A stretch of 11,390 nucleotides of DNA from positions 1,599 through 12,988 of the forward strand of contig DANZ01000123.1 of NCBI GenBank assembly GCA_002501695.1, read 5' to 3'. A program made the translations under genes and the position numbers. Each line of letters opens with the position of its first letter. The stretch's first letter is position 1. This DNA comes from Methanolobus sp. UBA474. GTDB lineage: Archaea; Halobacteriota; Methanosarcinia; Methanosarcinales; Methanosarcinaceae. Below are positions 6,936-11,390 of this stretch, piece after piece. Under the pieces are notes generated by a model. The model searched no databases, was not told where the DNA came from, and saw only the letters and a program-made list of their open reading frames with translations.

Positions 6936-8024
6936 TTGGTGATAACTACTGATACCGTGATGACAAACGGCAATGTCCTCATAAGGATTGTCGCTATTAT
7001 CGCACTCTCAGTGAGTGCTATACTTGTAAGCAGGCTAATAATGAAGCGCTTGTTATGGCCCGGGGTCCGAAAGACCGGAACAGAGCTTGATGACAGGCTA
7101 CTTCACCTTTTTGAGAGTTTTCTGCTGATAACTATCATCCTTCTTGGTATTCAGACGATGATCCGGCTGCTGGAAGAATACCTCGGAATCTATGAGGGAT
7201 TCACGGATGATATTTTCTTCCTGATATACTGGACAATCGGCATCTTTATCAGCTTCCGGATAATATCGATTGTTTCGAACTGGTATCTCTCTAAAGTACC
7301 CCTGAGGGACCGTGGAACCATTGACAAGCGTTTGATCTACTCCATAAGAAATATTATTATGTGTGCTGTATCTTTTTTTGCTCTTCTTGTACTCCTGGAC
7401 TATTTCGAGATCACCGGGACTACATTGACCGCACTGTTTGCTGCGGTGGGAATAGGAGGAATAATTGTAGGTCTGGCTGCCCAGGACACCATCAGTAACA
7501 TCATTACCGGAGTAGTGCTTCTTATAGACCGTCCTTTTAGGATAGGGGACCGCATCCGCATCGAACAACTTGACACCTGGGGAGATGTGGTCGAGATAGG
7601 CTGGCGATCGACACGCATTCTAACACGGGATAACCGGCTTGTAGTAATTCCCAACTCAATTATCGGCACAGACATGATCACAAACTATTCAATACCTGAA
7701 AAGATGTTCCGCGTCGAGGCTGATGTGGTAATATCCTATGGACCGGACATAGAGTACGTGCGCGATCTTATCCTGGATGCCCTGAAAAAAGAGAAGTGGA
7801 TCATGCAGGAGAAACCTATACAGGCTTTACTTCTCGAATTCACCGAGTCGGGGGTTAAGTTCAGGGTTAGGTGCTGGATAGAGGACTATGTGGAAATCCG
7901 CATCTCGGAGGACAGGCTTAACACTGCCGTATACAAAGCCCTCATAAACAAAAAGATTGCCATGCCGTCATCTGATCTGGTAGTCTACTTCGCCAATCCT
8001 GAAGATAACAGGTTCGTTCCCTGA
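6936..8024 (+). CDS. MscS family mechanosensitive channel
   Basis: This 362-aa protein should form a small-conductance channel that opens on membrane tension and releases solutes during hypo-osmotic shock. Four hydrophobic segments are seen at about 14-35, 57-78, 92-115 and 137-156. The pore helix and linker follow (about 160-198), with ALFAAVGIGGIIVGLAAQDT, then NIITGVVLLIDRPFRIGD. The cytoplasmic beta domain has VVEIGWRSTRI and VIPNS (236-240). The C-terminal alpha/beta domain ends near 355. It has one or two more membrane helices than E. coli MscS. GAGAGGA at 6924-6930 fits either TTG 6936 or GTG 6939; the latter would shorten the protein by one residue. The gene starts 39 bases after the antiporter, suggesting one transcript for ion and osmotic homeostasis. 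Confidence 0.92.
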   Translation: MVITTDTVMTNGNVLIRIVAIIALSVSAILVSRLIMKRLLWPGVRKTGTELDDRLLHLFESFLLITIILLGIQTMIRLLEEYLGIYEGFTDDIFFLIYWTIGIFISFRIISIVSNWYLSKVPLRDRGTIDKRLIYSIRNIIMCAVSFFALLVLLDYFEITGTTLTALFAAVGIGGIIVGLAAQDTISNIITGVVLLIDRPFRIGDRIRIEQLDTWGDVVEIGWRSTRILTRDNRLVVIPNSIIGTDMITNYSIPEKMFRVEADVVISYGPDIEYVRDLILDALKKEKWIMQEKPIQALLLEFTESGVKFRVRCWIEDYVEIRISEDRLNTAVYKALINKKIAMPSSDLVVYFANPEDNRFVP

Positions 8025-8029
8025 GGGAA
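8017..8029. terminator. Small hairpin with the MscS stop codon in its loop
   Basis: TTCCC (8017-8021) pairs with GGGAA (8025-8029), and the three loop bases TGA are the MscS stop codon. It lies in the 22-base gap between convergent genes, so it could help stop transcription from both sides. The stem is only 5 base pairs, and no T-run follows on the plus strand. Confidence 0.3.
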
Positions 8030-8046
8030 TAAGTACATCATTGGTT

Positions 8047-8646
8047 CTAAGTTATCTGGTCAGGTCCGGCATTGATATCACAGGTGTCTTGCTGTCGAAG
8101 CTGCTGGCGCAGCTTCATAGCATCATTGAAAAGGACAATACAGCCAAACAGGGCCCACAGGCCTGCCACCAGATATAATGTATAATCATCCTTAGCACGT
8201 ATATACATCAGCAATAGGCCCAGAACCATCTCAAAGAAGCCTAAGGATATGACACTCTTTGGCCTTTGAAAAAATTCTTTATCTTCTATGGAAAAGCCAC
8301 CTAGCACACGTAAAAGGCCGGTCATCAGGATCACGGTCCCCAAGACAAACATACCTAATGCTCTGGGAAACGGCCAACCGATCAGCACGATAGAACCTGT
8401 AAGGATACCGACGATGCCAGCTAAAATTGGAATTATTTTTTTTTCATTATTTCGAATACCCCAGCGCAGGATGATAATACCGTTCATTAACCAGAACATT
8501 CCCATAAAGTCTACCAACATTGGCACTTGCTCTCCAGGCAGGAAAATAAATATCACTGCAAGACCCAAGGTAAGTGCAAGACATGCTCTTATGAGTGTGA
8601 CCCAGTAGAGGACCTTAATCTTTTTCTCTAGTACTATTTCAGACAT
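8047..8646 (-). CDS. HdeD-like DUF308 membrane protein
   Basis: This minus-strand protein of 199 aa (from ATG 8646) has about six hydrophobic segments arranged as three hairpins, each rich in glycine (for example AGIVGILTGSIVLIGWPFP and LGGF). This is the DUF308 (PF03729) pattern of HdeD, an acid-resistance membrane protein of enterobacteria; the archaeal role is unknown. I chose ATG 8646 (MSEIVLEKKIK) because GGGGG lies 4 bases upstream on its strand. An earlier ATG at 8697 would add 17 residues but has no ribosome binding site. It is convergent with MscS and has its own upstream region. With DUF1269, the antiporter and MscS it makes the block rich in envelope and stress-type membrane proteins. 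Confidence 0.8.
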   Translation of the reverse strand: MSEIVLEKKIKVLYWVTLIRACLALTLGLAVIFIFLPGEQVPMLVDFMGMFWLMNGIIILRWGIRNNEKKIIPILAGIVGILTGSIVLIGWPFPRALGMFVLGTVILMTGLLRVLGGFSIEDKEFFQRPKSVISLGFFEMVLGLLLMYIRAKDDYTLYLVAGLWALFGCIVLFNDAMKLRQQLRQQDTCDINAGPDQIT

Positions 8647-8866
8647 TATACCCCCATCCATTTCTTCACGTACCAATTCCTCATACCACACCTGCATGGA
8701 AGCAAAAAATAATACGTAAGAATCTCACATCTACCCTGAAAGTGACATAAAGGCCAAGGTTAAATTCTCATAATCTTGTTTGCATCATTAGATTTTAGCC
8801 TTTTCGACACAATGTTACATAGTGATGATTATGGATTTACTGAAACCGGCTCTTCACAATGTAAAA

Positions 8867-8985
8867 CATACCTTAAGACACTAATAGAACTTGACTTCTG
8901 CTCATAATTTCATAAGAGCTATACTTTTATGTGAATCATCTAGGATACCAATGATGTTGATCATAATGGGAGTCTTCTTTGCTTA
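8867..8985 (+). repeat. Right copy of inner diverged direct repeat
   Basis: It aligns with 486-604 (see there). The best preserved piece is TTTCATAA at 8908-8915, followed by a TATA-like GCTATACTTTTAT. Unlike the left copy, no gene follows on the plus strand, so if the left copy is a promoter region this one is an orphan. Confidence 0.5.
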
Positions 8986-9007
8986 AGTTATGTTTTCAAT
9001 AGTCGGG

Positions 9008-9057
9008 GGCTTTTTAAAATTTTGTTCAAAGCCTTTTATTGTTTTTTATTAGCTTTG
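9008..9057 (+). other. Three mutually pairing arms in T-rich DNA
   Basis: GGCTTT (9008-9013) can pair with AAAGCC (9028-9033), while CAAAGC (9027-9032) can instead pair with GCTTTG (9052-9057). The alternatives exclude each other, as in attenuators. T-runs follow both. No downstream gene on this strand is intact, and low sequence complexity makes chance pairing likely. Confidence 0.2.
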
Positions 9058-9223
9058 TTATCTTTTTGTATTCAATACATCTTATTTTTTATTAATTAGA
9101 CCTGCTTCTTTTGATTTAAGTAAGTGTGCAAATTGTATATGCAGTAACAAAAGAAGTCTCTATGACTTTTCAGCTGCAGGGTCAGAAGTTCCCCATTGGC
9201 CTCGTCCAGTTTCCTGATGAGTT

Positions 9224-9299
9224 AGAGATGTTGAGAATAGGTCAATCATGCAGGAGTCTGGGTTCTGGAACCACAGTTCGAATCCATGCCGGGCTACCA
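9224..9299 (+). pseudogene. Decayed tRNA-Gln(CTG)
   Basis: Read from the 3' end: CCA 9297-9299, A 9296, acceptor strand CCGGGCT 9289-9295, T-loop TTCGAAT 9277-9283, and an anticodon arm CAGGA-GTCTGGG-TTCTG at 9251-9267 with anticodon CTG (Gln). The D region GAGAATAGGTCAATCAT (9233-9249) fits a tRNA-Gln D arm. Decay signs are two mismatches in the T-stem (CACAG/CCATG), purines at both loop edges of the anticodon, and a 5' acceptor strand (AGAGATG) that cannot pair with CCGGGCT. It is therefore a relic or attachment-site copy, not a working tRNA. Confidence 0.6.
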
Positions 9300-9464
9300 A
9301 AATACTTTACATATTCCTATACAGACATTGTTTTTTCTATAGTACATATTAAAAATAATGCCTTATCTGTTTTAAGAGCATTGTTTCAATTAAAATAAGT
9401 CCATAGCTATTTTGCATAAATGTGCTTATCTCATTTAGAGTTTAAGCAGTTGGGGGTTATTTTA
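9289..9464 (+). repeat. Right copy of long direct repeat (candidate attR-like end)
   Basis: This copy starts within the tRNA relic and matches 1-163 well beyond the tRNA end. The best blocks are the first 25 bases, 9346-9358 (ATTAAAAATAAT) and 9378-9398 (around GCATTGTTTCAATT). Past about 9425 it has an insertion relative to the left copy before the shared GGGGGTTATTT. Confidence 0.8.
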
Positions 9465-9492
9465 AATGAAATTTGTACGTCCGATACTGATT

Positions 9493-9667
9493 GGTTTAGT
9501 GATATCTCCACAATATACATTACAGGGATAAGAACGAAACGCACATAAAAGATTCAGTTGTTCAGCGCTCAAATTTTGGATTCAGTTCCTCCCCAAGTCC
9601 CTATTGTGGCAATGCAATTGTTGCTGGTGGACATTATTGTGTGGAGTGCGGGAACAGGATGAAATAG
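9493..9667 (+). pseudogene. Remnant of a zinc-ribbon protein (3' end only)
   Basis: The frame ending at TAG 9665-9667 has no start codon and is open back to a stop near 9490. Its last 22 residues are PYCGNAIVAGGHYCVECGNRMK, a typical archaeal double C-x2-C zinc ribbon at a protein C-terminus. The region before it looks like linker (QRSNFGFSSSPS). The upstream gene body is absent, replaced by the outer repeat, so a recombination junction near 9465-9490 may have cut it. Confidence 0.45.
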
Positions 9668-9830
9668 CAAACCCAAGAACCAGCAATCGATTGATCTGCT
9701 TTTAGGGTTTTGTAGAAAACCCTTACTTTAGTAATCAGCCACAGAGCACACGGAGACAAAGCATATTTCGATCTGATCCGAGTTCACGAATAACACAGAT
9801 TAAAGTAGCATAAATAACATATATATATGT
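9668..9830. other. Gene-free stretch with hairpin and relict-repeat sequence
   Basis: No gene is visible. A hairpin AGGGTTTT-GTAG-AAAACCCT lies at 9704-9723. Bases 9740-9765 (AGCCACAGAGCACACGG) and 9786-9803 (ACGAATAACACAGATTAA) resemble dispersed sequences I associate with Methanosarcina intergenic DNA. Just before 9831 is an AT-rich ACATATATATATG run that could be a TATA box. Confidence 0.4.
9704..9723 (+). terminator. 8-bp hairpin after the zinc-ribbon remnant
   Basis: AGGGTTTT (9704-9711) pairs perfectly with AAAACCCT (9716-9723) around a GTAG tetraloop. It lies 37 bases after the stop of the zinc-ribbon remnant and may be its old terminator. No long T-run follows. Confidence 0.4.
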
Positions 9831-10124
9831 ATGACCACAGAAATGGAAAAAAGAATTGCAGAGAAGCAAAAACAGGTGCATGAGAGTCGATTGAATAACA
9901 TTTGCCTGGTTTCTTCCCTCTCTTCTGATGAAATAATGGATCAGCATATACCAACTGATAAAAATCCGCAATGGTACAATGAAAACTGCGTTGGGACAAA
10001 CGAGATCCCCAAAAGTACCGTAAAAGGGAATCATGGGGGCACACCATTCTATACAAGGAATGGGAAAATAATGAGGTCCGAACTGTCTGTACAGGGAACG
10101 CTTAAACTTGCATTTAAGAAATGA
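9831..10124 (+). CDS. Hypothetical protein, 97 aa
   Basis: I do not recognise this protein. It starts at ATG 9831 without a ribosome binding site, directly after an ATATATATAT run, so a leaderless transcript is possible. The N-terminus (EMEKRIAEKQKQVHESRLNN) is likely a charged helix or short coiled coil. The middle is polar, with QWYNENC, and the C-terminus has GNHGGTPFYTRNGKIMRSEL and a basic tail. It has two cysteines and no membrane segment. It lies 73 bases before the cysteine-motif pair on the same strand but need not share a function with it. Long antisense frames overlap the same DNA, so the coding call is tentative. Confidence 0.4.
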   Translation: MTTEMEKRIAEKQKQVHESRLNNICLVSSLSSDEIMDQHIPTDKNPQWYNENCVGTNEIPKSTVKGNHGGTPFYTRNGKIMRSELSVQGTLKLAFKK

Positions 10125-10197
10125 TCAGAGGACTAATCTAAATTAATAGTATTGAATAAGCTTAGGTCCCTGATAAGCATAATAGGAGTTAAGAAGA

Positions 10198-10530
10198 GTG
10201 CCGGTAACTATCTCACTGGAAAATATATGCGGGAACAAAACAACAGTGTTAGCCCAGCATGAAGGAAAAAGCACACGTATCTTTGTGCAGACAACCTGCG
10301 AAAAGATCAAGAAATGGGGTAACGATTTTAATCTTCCCAAAATAGAGCTAATGGGTAAGGATATCTCTTTTGAACTGCTCAACCGGAAAAGGGAGATGTA
10401 TTCTATATGCAGTAACTGCTATGTACCTGCAGTGGCGGTAAATGCTTTCTGGATAGAGAACGAAAAGATTCCCAAAGAGCTTGCAAAGGAATTTAAGACC
10501 GTGGATATAAAGTTCGAAGAGATCAAGTGA
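10198..10530 (+). CDS. Small cysteine-motif protein (possible DUF6951 family), copy 1
   Basis: This 110-aa protein is the first of a tandem paralogous pair. It starts at GTG 10198 with AGGAG at 10184-10188. Features in order are ICG at residues 10-12, a beta-rich segment, TTCEKIKKWG with Cys34, ELLNRK, then Cys71-x2-Cys74 in SICSNCYVPA, and IENEKIPKEL. The CG...C(D/E)...C..C.VP layout resembles a small family seen in methanogens and other anaerobes, which I believe is DUF6951; its function is unknown. Four cysteines could bind a metal or an Fe-S cluster, but this is inference. There is no membrane segment, so it is probably cytoplasmic. Copy 2 follows after 43 bases. Confidence 0.75.
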   Translation: MPVTISLENICGNKTTVLAQHEGKSTRIFVQTTCEKIKKWGNDFNLPKIELMGKDISFELLNRKREMYSICSNCYVPAVAVNAFWIENEKIPKELAKEFKTVDIKFEEIK

Positions 10531-10573
10531 TCAGGATAATGGCGTTTATGGCATTAAAGTGGAGAGTAAGCAG

Positions 10574-10906
10574 ATGGTTGTAACAATGTCAGTGAATCCA
10601 ATGTGTGGATATAAGAGCTACGTTACAGCGGTTTCCGAAGGCAGGAAAACACATATACATATCAGGACCGACTGCGGGAAGTTACAAAAATGGGGCTGTG
10701 ATTTCGACCTTCTTAATGTGGAACTGTCCAATCAGAATATCCCCTACTATGAATTGATAGTAAAGAGCATGAAGAATAGCATATGCGATAATTGTTACAT
10801 TCCTCCAACTGTGATGAACACCTACTGGGTTGAAAATGAGAAGATATCAAAGACCCTTGCAGCTAAAAAAGCACAGATCCCGATAAATATAGAGAGCATT
10901 GAATGA
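10574..10906 (+). CDS. Small cysteine-motif protein (possible DUF6951 family), copy 2
   Basis: This 110-aa protein is paralogous to the gene before it. The two align without large gaps: MCGYKSYV, TDCGKLQKWG, SICDNCYIPP and VENEKISKTLA match the equivalent blocks. I chose ATG 10574 because GGAGAG (10561-10566) precedes it by 7 bases and because the N-terminus then aligns residue for residue with copy 1. A GTG at 10559 would add five residues. The four conserved cysteines are kept, and a fifth, in KWGCDF, replaces the Asn of copy 1. Sequence divergence suggests an old duplication kept under selection. A metal-binding or redox role is possible, not shown. It converges on the ArsR-like regulator gene. 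Confidence 0.75.
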   Translation: MVVTMSVNPMCGYKSYVTAVSEGRKTHIHIRTDCGKLQKWGCDFDLLNVELSNQNIPYYELIVKSMKNSICDNCYIPPTVMNTYWVENEKISKTLAAKKAQIPINIESIE

Positions 10907-10912
10907 TCTTTT

Positions 10913-10927
10913 GTCAGATGGTCTGAC
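10913..10927. terminator. Hairpin between convergent genes
   Basis: GTCAGA (10913-10918) and TCTGAC (10922-10927) form a perfect 6-bp stem with a TGG loop in the 27-base gap between two converging genes. A TTTT precedes it, so on the minus strand the hairpin is followed by AAAA and on the plus strand by CCTTCC; neither is a classic U-run. A shared transcription barrier is plausible. Confidence 0.35.
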
Positions 10928-10933
10928 CTTCCA

Positions 10934-11272
10934 TCACTTCATCTCCTCTACGTTCGCGATAAAACCTTCACCTCTTGGCGAGATCTGATACATTAGCGGT
11001 TCAGTATCTTTCACTTTGTCAATGTATAGTGCATTTTCCAGCATGTCCAGATGGAATTTTGCCTCTGGTCCGCGTAGGTTCAGTTTACTCCCTATCTCTT
11101 CTATACTAAGTGAACCGCCATTCAGCAGTTTCAGGATATTTCGGCGGGTAGGATTTTGAAGGGTCCTCAGGCCAATTGCATGGTCCTCGGTAGGATTAGC
11201 CTTTAATTTACCCTCTTCTTTTAACTTGCTCAGCCATTCATGTTTTTTTCTTGCGGGATCTTCTCCGGTCAT
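10934..11272 (-). CDS. Winged-helix ArsR-like transcriptional regulator
   Basis: This 112-aa minus-strand protein has a charged N-terminal extension of about 30 residues and then an ArsR-type winged helix. The first helix has LRTLQNPTRRNILKLLNGG (about 35-53), the HTH is LSIEEIGSKLNLRGPEAKFHLDMLENA (about 55-81), and the wing has KVKDTEPLMYQISPRGEGF. It should bind DNA as a dimer. No paired cysteine metal-sensing motif (CxC) is present, so it is not a classic metal sensor. ATG 11272 is preceded by AAGGTGA. It converges with the cysteine-motif pair, so it need not regulate them; autoregulation through its own promoter is possible. Confidence 0.8.
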   Translation of the reverse strand: MTGEDPARKKHEWLSKLKEEGKLKANPTEDHAIGLRTLQNPTRRNILKLLNGGSLSIEEIGSKLNLRGPEAKFHLDMLENALYIDKVKDTEPLMYQISPRGEGFIANVEEMK

Positions 11273-11340
11273 CTGTCACCTTCATTTATACTCAATATCA
11301 CTTGTTTTTCCGACCAATACTGAAAGAAAGAAACTTGTAA

Positions 11341-11352
11341 TTATTTATAAGT
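11341..11352 (-). promoter_or_regulatory. Probable TATA box for the ArsR-like gene
   Basis: Read on the minus strand, ACTTATAAATAA is a good archaeal TATA box. Transcription would begin about 25 bases further, near 11315, giving a leader of about 40 bases before ATG 11272. A second TATA-like TATAAAT lies at 11283-11290, too close to the start codon for a leadered transcript. Confidence 0.45.
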
Positions 11353-11390
11353 ATGGCTTTAGGATATTGCAGCTATGTAGAAATCCTCAT

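Larger units (their letters stand above)
8698..9223. other. Gene-free, T-rich region
   Basis: No gene is supported. The left part should hold the promoter of the minus-strand HdeD-like gene. Bases 8867-8985 are the second copy of the inner repeat. Bases 9000-9110 are strongly T-rich on the plus strand, with GGCTTT, CAAAGCC and GCTTTG arms that can pair in alternative ways. An open frame over 9126-9398 is not called because it runs through the tRNA relic and the outer repeat. Confidence 0.55.

Noticed and set aside
9126..9398. 90-aa open frame on the plus strand
   Set aside because: It reads through the tRNA-Gln relic and about 100 bases of the outer repeat, so it is most likely a chance frame. 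The first third (about 9162-9230) looks somewhat protein-like but matches nothing I know.
1..9464. Insertion sequence or composite transposon
   Set aside because: No transposase, terminal inverted repeats or short target-site duplications are seen; the flanking repeats are direct, old and start at a tRNA end.
9735..10056. Two overlapping minus-strand frames of 99 and 90 aa
   Set aside because: Their compositions (rich in Phe, Tyr, Cys and Ile) look like the reverse of AT-rich DNA; the plus-strand frame is more protein-like, though itself uncertain.
10934..11272. Metal-sensing ArsR/SmtB repressor
   Set aside because: The protein has no cysteines and no CxC motif in the recognition region, so metal sensing of the classic type is not supported.

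Overview
The window looks archaeal, most likely from a methylotrophic methanogen of the Methanosarcinaceae. This rests on AT-rich intergenic DNA with archaeal-style TATA boxes, gene starts with strong GAGAGGA or GGAGG ribosome binding sites and GTG or TTG as well as ATG starts, a pair of small CG...C...C-x2-C proteins of a type I associate with methanogens, and a winged-helix ArsR-like regulator. No taxonomic marker gene is present, so the assignment is an inference.

Layout. Bases 1-640 hold no gene. They begin exactly with the last acceptor-stem strand and CCA of a tRNA whose body lies outside the window, followed by AT-rich DNA. From about 641 to 8024 all genes point right: an 86-aa orphan, a DUF1269 membrane protein, a 29-aa small ORF with a strong ribosome binding site, an anaerobic sulfatase-maturating radical SAM enzyme, a sulfatase with the modification motif CTAGR, a bile acid:sodium symporter (BASS) family carrier, a CPA1 cation:proton antiporter and an MscS-type channel. 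An HdeD-like DUF308 membrane protein lies convergent to MscS (8047-8646). Bases 8700-9830 are gene-poor: T-rich DNA, a decayed tRNA-Gln(CTG), a second copy of the sequence at the left edge, a zinc-ribbon gene remnant and relict repeats. The right end carries a 97-aa orphan, a tandem pair of small cysteine-motif proteins and a convergent ArsR-like regulator.

How the genes may work together. The small ORF, maturase, sulfatase and BASS carrier are tightly spaced. They suggest a cytoplasmic organosulfate module: the carrier would bring in an organic anion, the sulfatase (activated by the maturase) would remove sulfate, and the antiporter and channel would handle ion and osmotic balance. The substrate cannot be read from the sequence.

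The strongest structural signal is a pair of direct repeats of about 165-175 bp, at 1-163 and 9289-9464, each starting at a tRNA 3' end and enclosing the whole membrane/sulfatase block. A second, more diverged pair lies nested inside (about 486-604 and 8867-8985). This resembles an old tRNA-targeted integration or a segmental duplication. No integrase is visible, so the mechanism is unproven.
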